DNA of 64,000 nt from Calliopum simillimum (GCA_951812925.1 OX638368.1:20957187-21021186); one strand, 5' to 3'. Positions 32,201 to 46,700 are shown, numbered from the stretch's first letter. The notes: generated by a model not told the origin, from the letters alone. Translations and numbers: made by a program.

Positions 32201-35200
32201 AATTTATGTTGTTTTTAAGCATGAGTCATTCTATGACCCAAATAATGGTTTTTAAAATGAGCCAGTGTATTACCCAAAGCATGGTATCAAACATATTACA
32301 ATGTATGGCGCAAATTATGGTTTTTAACGTGATACTCATGACCCAATTTATGTTTTTAAACATGAGCCAATGAGGAACTCAATTTATGCTTTTAAACATG
32401 ACTCACTTTATGACCCATCTTACGGTTTTAAACATAACTCAGTGTATGATATTAAATTCGGCAAAATGTATGTTGGGAACTTATGAATTTTAATATGAAA
32501 CATTGTATTACTCACGTATGTATGATCTTAAACTCGACTCAATGTATGATTCAATATATGATCTTGAATATGACTGAATATATGACCATGACCCTAGTTA
32601 TATTTCTAAAAATTACACAAAATATGACGTTTAATATGTCACAATGTTTGACCCAATTCATAAAATTATATATGACACAATATTCGACTCAATTTGTGCT
32701 TTCAAACGCAACTCAAAGTATGATCCAAATCATGTCTTAGGCTCAGTTGCTTCAAGTTAATTCAGCTCAGAAATGAGTACACTTAAAATATGTTTTTGGA
32801 ATTCTTATGGTATTAACCAACACAAAATTGAAATAAAAAATTATCTTTTCGAAAAGGATATTGACACTCTGTGCTCCTTGCAGAAACGCATCTTAGGGTA
32901 AACGCGGGAGATATGGCACCCTTTTCGTTAAACTGCTCTAAAACCAGAATTAAAAGAGATTTTTAAAAAAACTAAACACAAATTATTTCTTTTACTCATC
33001 AAAAAGTACACACCCACACCAGAGAGTGTAGGTGATATGGCACCATATCATGGGTGATTTGGCACCTTAGGTGACTTTAAAGTTTTTGTTGCCAGAGATG
33101 TTGCATCTTTTCGTACAAGATATACAAATTTCATGTGACCACATACGGCACATTACGCATTGGATCCAATCATCTGGCTTAGTGGTTTGCGCATAGACTT
33201 CTTCATACCTAACGTGGATTCATCTTGGAATAAAATATTTTCTTCAACGTCATCGGAAGAATATAACTAGTTACCACTTTTGTTGATAACAACTTTCCTT
33301 TGGAACCGCCATAGTAATGTTGCATTGGTTGTGTTTTCCGCTTAGCGTTTTTCGAAGTCATTAGTACAGACGAAATGTCACTGAACATCATTTCTGCGGT
33401 GTGTCACTTGTATTCAAAATTTTCTCAAGTTTTTCTAAAATATTTGGGAAACCTCAGATTATCAGCTCAAAATAAACTGAATGTCCTACCTGACTCAAAT
33501 TCTGCTATTCTAGACTGACTGTAAATTCAAGCACTTCATATTTGTAATCCCAAATATCTAATGACATGCAAAGGGAGAAATGCCAGCAGAACCATATCAC
33601 CCGTAGTAATGAGGTGCCATATCTCCCTTTCGGTATATACCGAGTAAAAATGCCACGAAACGAAAAAACATGTTTACTCGCGCTCGTATTCATCCGAAAA
33701 CGAAATCACATTCAATTCTGTTCATTTTGATATATGCACCATAAAGCTGTGATTAATACTCACAGCTCTGCTGCCTCTCAAAATATAAGCAAAACAGAAG
33801 TCAGTCGTTTACATTTCCAAAATTATTTTAAAAATCCCACACACTAGTGATAATTGCAATTAAAGCTAGACGAACTACTCACCACGAAGTCCTTCGCGCA
33901 ACTGAATTAAACTGTGTCCATATTTAAATGCTACAAAAGCTGCAAGTATTGAAATTCGTAGGGGTGCCATATCACCCAGGGGTGCCAAATCTCCCGCGTT
34001 TACCCTACAAATACTTAAATACAACTTTTCTTTATAAGCATTTATATTCTACAAGACAAAGCACCCATACCCAAAAATTTATCAAATTAAGTTTTCAGCT
34101 GTTAGGCTCCCGTTCGTCAGCAAAATGCTAGGTTTAAATTGTTTAGAATCCTTCAAGAAATATATAGGTGTGAGTTTTTTCAGAGTTTTTTTTTTTTAAA
34201 AAAAAAAGCAAAAGATGGAATATTTTCACTCTTGAGAGCGGATTGGTTTTTTGAGGGTTGTCATGGACCTGCCTCTCTGATAGTATCGACAAGAACCGAT
34301 TTCGATCCATTTGATTCCAGTTATAGTGAACCAAAGCTCAAATTTCATCGTAATTTTGATTATCTTTCAAAATCTTGCCTAATTCCGGCTATTTTTTCCA
34401 AATCAAAAACAAAATGTCCAATGAAAATTGTATAATTAAATAATACTGCGAACACAATTTTGTTCGACTGTATACTAATGCAATTAAAGTGCTGAATACC
34501 GTTCGAAATAACTAAGATGTTTTGAAAAATAAATATCTGATAAGAAATCATCGATCTATTTTATCCTCAAGAAATAAATTGAGAAATAAATTCGTTTTTA
34601 TTTAGTGAAAAAATATGAAACGCCCGACATGAAATATTCGAATAAATAACAAGGTACACAACGACCTTAATTCTTTGAGGTTTTAGGAGAGGTATGACTG
34701 CTGAATTCGCAGCAGTAAGCTTAATTTGAAGTTGGTCTTAAAGCGACTTCCGTTTTTAGAAACGTCCGAATGCATATTAAATATGAGGATTTTTCACAAA
34801 ATTTTAATTGAATCGGAAATATTTTAACAAATTTTTGCTTTACCAATTGGCAGATGTTAGACGAAAAACGCATATTTTCCAGATATATCACTGAATCATA
34901 CGCAACATTTTTTCAAAGAATTGTACTAATGAAGCGTCCGACAGCATTTGAAAAAAAAGCCCGGGCCCGCACAAATATTTTTTGTCGAGGCCCGAGCCCG
35001 GCCTGATACTACCATATTACATGACAAACTAAAATTCGTCATTCGTAGAAAGAACTCAATTTGCAAGTCAGCGAACTCTCTACTACAGTAAATGGAAAAA
35101 CCCTAAAATTCAATATAAAACACAATATGGAAACACAAAGAACATCAAGAGACAACAAACAATCCAAAGAAATTACATAGAAGATAACCTAAGGTACAAC

Positions 35201-37754
35201 ACATCATAAATCACGGAAACCACAATGTTGGACAAAAGACGTGACACCACTGAACGAATTTACAACCAAACATTAGCACATAAACTCTCACAAACCCAAT
35301 TGTTAAGTATACACATGCACTTTTATATGAAATTATTTTATATATTTCATTATAAATAAAACCCTTTAATTTGACTCTAGTGTGTTCGTCAATTTCAATT
35401 TTCATTTGAGTTTTTTGGTCGAATATACATAATAAGACGATATGTTTGATTTGACTTACTCCATTGTCATTCTTGGCTCCACATTTAAACATTATTTTAC
35501 ATAAGTATTTTTATGTAAGGACAGATTTTTTTCCAAGTTTATGCTTCTCAAACTTCCAGTGATTTACGGGCCTTTATGGGCCTCTAATTTTCGGGCTTTT
35601 CTTGTCAGGCCCGGGCCCGCACGAAGCCCGCACAAAACTCAAGGCCCACGCCCGTTGTCGAATGGTAAAGTCATATGGGCAACGAGAAAAAACACGGACC
35701 GTGTCCAGCTCTTATCTGGAACGACTGTAATTTTTCCAAAAACAATGTTTTAACTTCTTGACATATGACGAAGCAATTCTTATAGGACTCAAATAACATT
35801 TTCATAATTGAGCCCGATTTTTTAGATCCATTTTTTAAATTTGGAAAGTTTTGAAAATTAACAATATTTTTTTTTTTTAGTTTATTTTTTACAGTAGGTT
35901 GATGAAAAACAAACGTTTTGTAGAAGACTTGTTTTTTCTCTAATAAATTGCGAGACAATTTTTGTTACTTTATTTTGTGCTTTGATTTATACCCACTATG
36001 TGGCCAAAAAAACAAAAATTCAAAGTAGAAGAATATAACTTCCATTGCTTAGAAAATACAAGGTATACAAAAAAAAACAAATGTTTCCCATATAAATTAG
36101 AATATTGTCGAAATGGCGGCCATGTTTTGAAAAATCTTAAAAATTAAATTGCCCAAATAATTTATTCTTTTTTTATACCCTACACCCAGGGTATATTCAC
36201 TTTATCCTTCCGTTTGTAACGCAGAGAAGGAGGCGTGGCAGATATAGAAAAGCAAATAAATTCTTGATCAGCGTCACCTCCTGAGTCGATATAGCCATGG
36301 TCGTCTGTCTGGCTGGCTGGCTGGGTGGCTGGCTGGCTGGCTGTGTGTGGAAATACATTCTTTGGGAAAACCAAGCAATATAATTCAATGAAATTTGGTG
36401 CACAGCCTCCGTAGTCAAAGTTAGCGCGGGGGATTGAAAATGAGCGAAATCGGTCAACGGACACGCCTACCACACATACAAAAAATATATTCAAAATGCA
36501 AATTTTTCAGTATTTTTCACGATAATACAAACAAAATACACATAAATACTAAGAAATGTAAGCGCAAGCTCTGAGCAAAAACTGGGCGAATTCAGACAAG
36601 AGGGCGTGGCACCTCTCGTACAAGCAAAAGCTTTAAAACGCTATACTGAAAGCGTTTTTGAGATAATCGAACTAAATTTTCCTCAGACACTAAGAATTAT
36701 GAATACAAGCTTTAAGCAAAAACTGGATAAAATCGAACAAGAGGGCGTGGCACCTCCCATATAAGCAAAAGGTTCAAAACGCTATGTTGAAAACATTTTT
36801 TGAGATAATCCAACCAAATTTCACTCAAATGCTAAGAACTATAAATTCAAACTCTGAGAAAAAACTGGGTGAATTCGGACAAGAGGGCGTGGCACTTTCC
36901 CCAATAAGCAAAATTTTTAAAATACTGCTGTGTAAGGTATTTAATGTTTGGCCAGGCCAAAGGTAACACCCTTACTAGTTTTTTCTTAAAACTTTTTTTA
37001 CGGAAATCTTTTGAAAGGTGGATAACAAACATTCGTTTTTCAAAAAATTTCCGTAAAGAAAATTAAAAAAAAAAAAAAAATTCGGGTAAATTAATTTTTA
37101 AGATTTTTTGAAACATGGCCGTCATTTCATCAATATTCTTATGATTTATATGATGTAAAAAAATTAAGTATCAAGAATGAAATTGTTGATTTAAGAATAT
37201 GAAATGAAAAATTGTTGTTTTAACAATCTTTTTTTTTTTTTTTCTGAGTGTACTTTTTATCCCTTCTATCTTATATAGTTTCTATTCAAAGGTAAAACTT
37301 ATTTTTGAGTTTTTTGCTATTTGGTTATTTCTGATCTAAAATATTAAAGTCTTTTCATTAAGTTTTACACCCACAACGTTGGATTTATTTATAAAACCAA
37401 AGGTTTATGCATTACAAATGAAACTATTTTGATCAAGCTCTGTGGTATTTTCTGTGGAATATACTATTTTTCGAAGAATATAGTTTTCCTCAAATGAAGT
37501 ATCCCTCCAGTTAGAAGAGAAACCTGCTTTATATTCCACAAAAACAACATTTACTTAGATTAACTAAACCAAAATTCACTTAAGTATTTTAAGAAACTTA
37601 CCTGATTGTTAAAATCACCATCAGCACGGCAACATTTCCCACAACGGCTAAGAATAAAACAATCCAAACGGAAATCCGCAACCATTGATAACCCATGACA
37701 TCCTCACAGGGATTTAAATCATTCGGTACTGGATAGCATTCGACATTGTGTTGC
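29285..37754 (-). CDS. Lgr1: Lgr1-like exons 12-17: seven-transmembrane domain and tail
   Basis: Exon 12 has TM1 ([20 protein letters not shown]). Exon 13 (31648-31793) has TM2. Exon 14 has TM3-TM4 with ERW in place of DRY, as in glycoprotein hormone receptors. Exon 15 has extracellular loop 2, TM5 and loop 3 up to KKMALL. Exon 16 has TM6-TM7 with the DPYLY motif, and exon 17 has the cytoplasmic tail with several Ser/Thr sites. Intron 12 alone is 5.8 kb; it contains a minisatellite, a Jockey relic, a TA-flanked element and a Helentron. The acceptor of exon 13 is TTTTTAG at 31794-31795, chosen because it restores phase with exon 12. Confidence 0.9.
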
Positions 37755-40700
37755 CTATAAACACGCAAAAATTGAAATAAAGCGCACAAAAAGGACATTG
37801 GAAAACGTCAATGTACTATAAACATCAATTCAAATGTAAACAACACCAAAACACACACACACTCACCAATGACAGCTTACCTGTGTGTAAAATTCCCACA
37901 ATATTCATCTAATTGACTCTCATTCGGATCAATTACGATTTCATCGTGAAATGTACCGATTTCTTTAATCATTGAATCAGACATATAATCATCCTCTCTG
38001 TTATCAAAGAAATCCCCCATGTCCGACAGCTGTACGTCAGAGTTATCATCATGTGCGAGTGCGATTCCATCATCATCATCAGCATTGGGACGGATTTGCG
38101 GACTGTAATGGAAATATAAAGAATAAAATAAATAAATGCGCATTGAAATGTCAAGGACAATTGAATAAGTATTAATAATAGTAAGGAGGAGTAGTAGCAG
38201 GAAACAACATTGCAATAAATAAGCCATATTTAGCATTTTCTATTTCTACTTCTAAGCAGCAATTTGTTTAAATTTTATGCAAAATACTCTCCACCAACAT
38301 CATTCATCATTTAGTACCTGGAAAAAGTGCCAGAATTTTCATTTGAATTTAAAATAATCTGGCGCTTTTTTCTCTGCTTAACATCCCTTCTTTGCCTTAA
38401 AAGCTTCTGTTGCTCCTTCTGGTCAAACTGTTTTGTTTGCACAAATGCCTTCGAGGGTAATGCCCCTGCTCCGTCATCACTTGCATTTTCCGTTTGTTGT
38501 GTACTCTGTGCTGCAGCAGCATTTTTTGTGCACTGCTGTTGCCATTCTGCAATTTCCAGCATACGCTCCGCATGACGGCGTGGATCATGACGTGAGGGAT
38601 ATTTGAATGCACAACAGTGAAAGGAATGTGTTAGATAAGCTCTTTGAAGATTCTGTGAAGAAACAAGGAGAGAAATGAAACAGTATTCATGTAGTAAACA
38701 CAAAATCCTATAAGAAATATTTGTTTTCCATTTTTTCTTCGTTTTTTCCAGCAAAAAATTCAACCAACCTGAAAGTTATAAATGGATGGAATCGTTTTCA
38801 GTGTATGTGTATTTTCAATACGTAACTCTTCTATGTCTTGTAAGCCCGCTGAGGGTAAACGTATCAGCGAAGTGCTGGAGAGATCTCTGTGAAAATAGAG
38901 AAAATATTTTTTTTTTTTTCAGAATTTATGAAATTTCGTTTGAAAATGAAAGCTTTTTTCCAAGGATTAAAAAGTAAACATTTAATATTATGAAAAAACA
39001 TCAGTTTATCGTTTCATCTGTTTTAAGACATTGAATGCTCTAGCAAAAATGTACCTAAAATTAACTGTATTATATTTATTACTTTACTCGTGTCCCTAAG
39101 CAACACAATTGAGAAGATACCAGTGCTTTCTAAAGTATAATGATATTATTGCGCTTTAACTTTTTCGAATTAAATAAAATATGAAATACAAAGAATTCAA
39201 AAATTTCAGATATTTCTCATTGTCCGACATTGTTTCAATTCCAATAATTTCCCGCATCCCCTTAAATAATGGTCTCCAAGGAATTTCCATACAGGGAAAC
39301 TATGTAATTTTTCAAACATTTAAAGAAATAGAGTAGATATGAACGTCTGAAGATGCCTTAATCTCGCTACTTGCAGATCTTATCATCTTCGTCGACGATT
39401 TATGCTTAGATGCTTCGAAGCAACTTAAAATACATCCACAAGAACTCCGAAATTTCAGATACTTCAGGTTGTCTAACATTAGATTAGTTCCAATAATTTT
39501 CCACTTAAAGAATGTTTACCAAGGAATCTAACCCCCTAAAACCACCCCACCTCCCTTCAAACAATCTTGCAAACATTTGAATATATAAAGTATAGCCGTG
39601 TTGTAGATAGAGAAGTTTGTAGAATTTTTCAACCTCCCACTTGCCCATTTTTGTCCGATTTTACGATACCCGTCACAAGCTTTAGATATCTTTTCTCTAC
39701 AGACAAAGTCTTTGCAATGCAATTCTCATAAGTCTCATGTACGATTAATACTCAGATTTCTTCAAGCAACGAACAACGAAAAAACTATTTACATCATTAA
39801 GTCTAAGGATCCATAACCACACAGATTATATTAATGTTAAAAAGTGCATTAGTATCGACCAGGAAGAGGATATATTCTAGAAAACTGGGCAGATTAAGAC
39901 CCCCCAATAGAAAATTTGTCATATTTCTTAAATTTTTTGACGCTGATGGAACAAACTTGGAGCATATCTAACACAAAGGCTCTACGGCAAATAATATCGA
40001 AATAACATCGCCTATTTTTCCAGTAGATATTATTTTCCCGGTGCCCTTGACAAACATATGTACCAAATTTCATGTATACACCTTCGCTATTTTTGGGAGG
40101 CGTAAGAGCGCCTAATTTTTTGGTGACTCTTATTTTTCTCGATGTCCTTTTCATATACATGTAACGAATTTTAGCTATTTGCGTCAAGTAGTTTCAGAGA
40201 TATGATAATAAAATTTTGTGAGGGCGTGGAACGGGCCACTTATTCTATAACTAACATAAGAAAAATACAAAAATTTAAGACAATCTACCTTCTATTTACT
40301 CATTTTTGGGAAATATTACCAATATCCATCAAGGAATTTGCACAGCCCTTTTTCTAGTTTTTAATTATTTGAATATTTAAAGATTTAGAAGGATGTAGAG
40401 CAGCTTAAGCCCCTTAAATGGAACATTCTATTCTACCTTTACTTCTATTATGTACAAGTAACAATTCTATAGCTTATTAGGGGCTTAGAACCTAACCTAA
40501 AATTGCTCAATAACTAATACAAGCCTCGGTTTTTTGATTATTTTGTGCCAATTCGTTCTGTTTTTCCGACTTATTAATTCTTACCATTCGACACAATGCT
40601 AATCTGTGTCTTCCACAACCTATGTCTGATTCTTCATAACCTATCGTTTCTCCTCAGAGCAAAAAAGAGAGTGATTGGTATAAAGCAACACTTTAGTCCC

Positions 40701-43700
40701 GATGAAATATCCTATTACCCTAAATATCAAACTTTTTATATCCTTCTTTTCAAAGACAAATGGAAGAGGAGACATCAAAGTACCCAGCTTAACCCTTTTA
40801 TTTAATTAATCCATTTTAAACACAAAATATCCACGACCAGTACTTACAGGTGTTGCATGCTAATGCCATTGAATGCATTTGGATGGATTTCTTGTAACAT
40901 ACGATTTTCTTTTAAGATTCTGTAAAAGAAAATTAAATATTTTTTACATATCGTCCGAAAGCAAAATTTTAACAAGAAATGGTTAAAATTTTAGCCAAAA
41001 ATATATGCAAAGTTTTTTATATTTTATATCAAAAATTTCAAATTTTTTGGCAATTTATGTAAAAAAAAACATTCCAAAAATCTAGAAATTCGTTTATTAT
41101 TTTTCATTTAAGTAGATATTAACTTTTCATAACTAAAACATATTTGTCAAAAAAAATTTACTTACAACATTGCAATCTGTGAACCAAAAAATGCTGAATC
41201 ATCTATGTAACTTATATCATTATTTGCTAAAATTCTGTAAATAAAGTTAACAAAATTACTGATCAATCAAATATTTTGAAAGTATTTAATAAACTTAAAG
41301 CGAAGAGCATAAACTAAGGTAAACCTGCAATCTCAAAACTAAATGAGCCAAAAGAATGCTTAAATTTCCTAAAGATAAAAGGAGATTTATTAATATTGCA
41401 CTAAGGTGCCAAGTGCACTTTATAGAATTGAAGCCCATAAAAAATCATAAAATTCATCCACGCAAAGTTTTCTCAAATTGTTGAAATTGAAGAAGTTATA
41501 GCTAATCTAAAACCTAAGTAAATAATATGAAAAACAGGATGTTTGACCGTAGTCAGAAAAGATAAATAAATCCAAAAATCGACATTAATAAAATATTTCA
41601 ATACGTGTCCCTCTGAACAACAATGCTGACTCAAACTAAATGTTCCATGTCAAGCAACTTTTACTCAACTTTGTAAAGTTTTGTAATACTCATTTCTGTC
41701 AACGACAATAAAACTATAAGTCTGTGAATCAAATATAAGTTCACCATGAAACATTATTCTTTCCGAAAACTGGAAATATGGTGGTAGAGCAACAAACTGA
41801 TCATCCTATTTCCAATCAGATACCGAAAGAACAAAACTATGTAAAAACTAGTAAGGGTGAATCGTTTGGCCTGGCCAAACATTAAATACCCTAAACCGCA
41901 GTATTTTGAAAATTTTGCTTATATGGAAGGTGCCACGCCATTTTGTCCGAGTTCACCCAGTTTTTGCTCAGAGCTTGCATTTATAGTTCTCAGTGTCGGA
42001 GTGAAATTCGGTTGGATTATCTCAAAAAACGTTTTAAGTATAGTGTTCGTCTAGTTTTAGCTCAGAGTGTGCATTTATATACGTAGTCCTTAGTATTTGA
42101 GTGAAATTTAGTTGGATTATCTCAAAAAACTCTTTCAGTATAGCATTTTGAAATGTATGCTTATATGGGAGGTGCCCCACCCTCCTGTCTGATTTTACAT
42201 AGTTCTTGCTCAGAGCTTGCATTTGTAGTTTTTAGTGTTTGAGTAAAATTTAGTTCGAATATCTCAAAAAACTCTTTCAGTATAGTGTTTAAAAGCTTTT
42301 GCGTATATGGGAGGTTCCACGCCATCTTGTCGGAATCCGCCTAGTTTTTGTTTAAAGCTACACTAATAATTCGCAATATGTATTTATGTGTATTTTGGTT
42401 GAATTTTCGTGAAAAATACTCCTAATGTTGCATTTTGAACATATTTTTTGTATGGACGGTAGGCGTGTCCGTTAACCGATTTTGGTAATTTTCGATCTCA
42501 CGAGCTAACTTTGACGACGGAGGCAGTGTATCAAATTTTATTGAATTATCTTGCTCAGTTTTCTCGTAAAAAATATTTACACGCATAGCCAGCCAGCCAG
42601 ACGGACAAGGCTCTATCGAATCAGGAGGTCACGCTGATCAAGAATATATAGACTTTTCAATATCTGCCACCCCTCCTTCTCTGCGTAACAAACGGAAGGA
42701 CAAAGTGAATATACCCTGTGTGCAGGGTATAATGACGGTGAACATTGTAAGGTTTCGATTATAGAAATCACTATTAAGAGTCTGTCAGGGTCACTAGAGT
42801 GGAACATTCAAAGGAGCGGGAAACACAGCGCGTTCCGAAATCATTGTGAAAATAATCACTGCTGCTGGAGGAGATAATTAAGTGAAAGTCATTTGCTTCG
42901 TTAGGTGATTGAAACACAAGAAAGAGATGTACTACTTATTAAATAGAGATTGCAAGCTTTCGTAACTTAAAGCTTCCAAGGAAATACTTTTTTCAACCAA
43001 TAATTTATCAAGAGTTTTACTTACAATTGTTCAGTCTTTATTCTTATAGAATTTTTATCAATTCGAGTTATATGATTGTTATCGAGATCTCTGCAAAAGT
43101 TGAAAAAAGTTATATGGCAAATGTTTAAATATTTTTTTTTTTTTATTTTAAATGGAAAAAACTTAAACTCACATCATTTGTAGTATATTTTCAGGTGGTA
43201 GATGTCTTAAGTCTGGTACTCTTATTAAACCGCTATTCATAATGCGTCTGCAGAATTAGAAAGAAAAAAATAAATTTAAAAATTTAAATCAGCCAATGAT
43301 GAAAAAAATGCAAAAACTATTAAAACTTAATAAAGAATGAAAAAAAAAAAAAGAAATATTTCCATCAAAATAATCCATGAGTTCCAAGAAATAAGGCATT
43401 TTTTCATTTTGAATGTGAAGTACACGATGCATCGTTAAGCTGTCAAAAGCAAAAGTGAAAAGTTTTTCTGAATGAAATTTCTTTTTTTTTTATCTGTCAT
43501 ATGACTGGTAGACGTAGTAGTAGCACTCATTTATTGCGAACGTTTTCAAATGTTATGTAGCTGCTATTGACACATTTGAAAAAGTGTAAATTTGTACAAA
43601 AGTTCAAAACTAAATTTCTTTCATTTGTCAAATGTGAAATATTTAAGGTTATGCCAGGAAATTTACACTACAATGAATCACTTTTTTTGTCTTTCTTTTA

Positions 43701-46700
43701 TTGTGCCGAACAACTTGGATGAAAAATTTTTGAAATGTTAATGTTGTTTCAACTGTCAACGTCTAAAAGAACATGAAATACATACCTATTGCTAAGAAAA
43801 TTGTAACTTTAAAAGGATAAATATTGACCCATTCAAATGACAACCCTTACGATAACTGTTAGCATGTACCTCCCTCGAGGCAGTTTATGAAGTATTGCGT
43901 AATGTCCCTTTTTAACACAAAAAAAATTTCTGAAGTTAGATTATCAGATTCAGGTACATTTTAGACGGTAGCTTTTACTATCTCTGGATTGTTGTTTAAT
44001 ACAAAGGTGTCAGCGTAGAACAAAAGAGAGCCAATTTTGGTTCGATCAACAACATCAATATTTCTGTACAACAATCACAGAAATAATTTTTGTTTTTTTT
44101 TTTCATGCTCGACAAAATTTTTCGTTTTTGTTGCTTTTTTTGCGTACACACAAAATCAAACTCGAACCAACATAAAACAACAACAACGACAATATGAGTA
44201 TTAATGCGTTGATGCGCAGTTGCGAAAATGCAAGTCTTTTAAACACCTGCACGTTCAATGTGAATATTTTCATCTTGAGAAATTGCAGAAGTAGTGCAAA
44301 ATTTTCAGCAATGTGTTTGTTGTATTGCAAATGTAAAACTTTCATAAACCGCACTTCCGCAACGACGCAAGAGCATTGCGCATCAACGCGTGAATACCCC
44401 TACTTTTTGTGTGTGTCCTAGTCCTTAGAAATTTTGAAAATTGTTGAAATGTTTTTGTTTTTATAAACGAGGAATGAAAAAACAAAAAAAAAAATGTTTT
44501 TTCGATTGTTGTTATTCGAATTTGAAGTTGTTGTAAAGGCGAAAATTTTGCGCTGACTGCGCTGCATGCGCTTGGCTCAGTAATTTGAAAACGCTGACAC
44601 CCTTGGTTTAATATTTTAACTCTACAAAATTTTTATTAAATTTATCTTCATAATACCAATTTGCTACTTTTTTACATCAGCTTTTCATATAATTTTGGAA
44701 TTTTTTGTTTGTTTTAACCTTTGCAAAATTTGTGAAATAACATAGTTAAATTTTTCCAACACTTTCGGAATTCAAATTCAACTTTTCGACTTTCAATAAT
44801 ATCAAATTTTCATTAATTTTAGACTCTTTTATCATTTTACGACATTACACAAATTATATATATATGAGCATTTCCCAAGTGACGAACGTGACCGTCGTAA
44901 GCATTTAAAGCGTAAAAAAGTGGAAGTAAAACATATTTTTATTTTATTTTTTACTTTACATTATAGCTCATAGGTAGCACTATAACTAATGCCAACGCTA
45001 ATAGCAGGCGAAGTCCCGGTTCCAAGATATACGCAAAAAAAGACACAAAACGAACGTGACAAAAATAGAAGTAGTTTTCGTGCCTATTCAAAGAAAGCCA
45101 GAATTCAGCGAAACAAGTCAATATTTTTTAGTGCGATTAATTTTAATTTTTATGCAGTATTATTACTTAATAATGTATTTTGTTTGATTCAAATATCTTC
45201 TGTACTTTTCTTTGTTTTGATCATAATCTGAATCGATACGTGACAATATGAGCGTGATATTTTTTCCACCATACAAATTTTATTTCGCTGTTAATGTTGG
45301 TTCACCTTATCTTGTTAAGTTTACGTGGCATCACCAATTTTTCCAAAGGATGTCATTTGTCCCTATCCATTTTACATGTGTACCAAATCTCATGAAATAA
45401 GATTTTTTTTTTACGGGCATGGCATCGCTTATTTTCCAAGTGAATATTATTTGTCCTGTCGCTTTGTACACATGCAAAAAATCTCATTCATGTGAGTTAA
45501 ATATTTTTGGAGATATGATGAAGTGGTTTTTGTGGGGGCGTAATACCCCCATTTTTTTCCTGTACACATTATTTGTCTTAGTGCTTTTTACATATGTACA
45601 AAATCTCATATATGTACGCTTAATAGTTTCAGAGGTATGATGATTTAAATTTTTGGCTCACGGTTTACTTTTTTGTGGAAATACCGATATCCGAAAATAA
45701 TCTACTCTTATTTGACCCAGGTTTTTTAGTTGTGTCAAATAAAATAGGTGAACGAGAAAATTTCGACATGAGGGGTTGTCAGAAGGTCGTTTTATCTAAA
45801 AATATCGGGAAAATCGAGATTTTCGATAGTATACGGAAGAGCACACATTTCAGAAGTAGAAGATATGTTGTAAGGCACCTTTTCGAATAATCTCAAGTAA
45901 AAGAAAAGGGTTAAAATGACTAAATCACTCATTACGGCAACATAACAAACAGTTCCTTATATTTTGAAAAAATTCAAGCAATTTCATTGGTGAAAAATAA
46001 ATCGACTTTGTGCAAGATGAGTTTAAGCACGTATATTATCAGAAATCTTGATTTTCCCGAAGTTTTCAGTTTAAACGACCTCTTAACAGCCCCTCAACTA
46101 TAAATTTTCTTGTTCATCTATTGGGAATTTTATTTTACAAATCAAGAAATACATTCCACCACATTTTGTTATAGAATTTCAAGAAAAAAAATTTTTCTAA
46201 AAAGCAGGGTCATATAAGGGAAGACTATTTTCGGATATGCTCATATGCCTTCTGTTGACAACAGTTTGAAATTTCGAAAAAAATCTCCAAACTGGCACTG
46301 ATGGTTTGCCATATGGTGTAATGAAAATTGATTTTTTTACATTTTTTCGCATTTATCACACTGAACAAAAATACAAAATATAAAAAATATAATAAAAAAA
46401 AAAATATTTTAGAGGGTGGAAAAATGTAATGAATTCAGAAAAAAATTCGACAGCAAAAGGGGACTGTAAAATTAACTTTTATTAAAAAACAAAAAAAAAT
46501 ACTTATTTCTAATTATATACTTACATTACTTTAATGCTCTCCGACATGCCTTGAAAAACATCCTTTGCCAGAAAGGTCAACATCGGTGCATGTGAAATAT
46601 AACTACGCCATAAAGTTGTTAAAAAGTTAATGGATAAACAAAAACAAAAGATTGATTAAAATACAGTTAACCAAGCTATCTTGGCAATACAAATTATAAA

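Noticed and set aside
32167..32740. Met/Thr/Gln-rich open frames
   Set aside because: They are the translation of a ~35-bp minisatellite inside an intron, with no start context or conservation.
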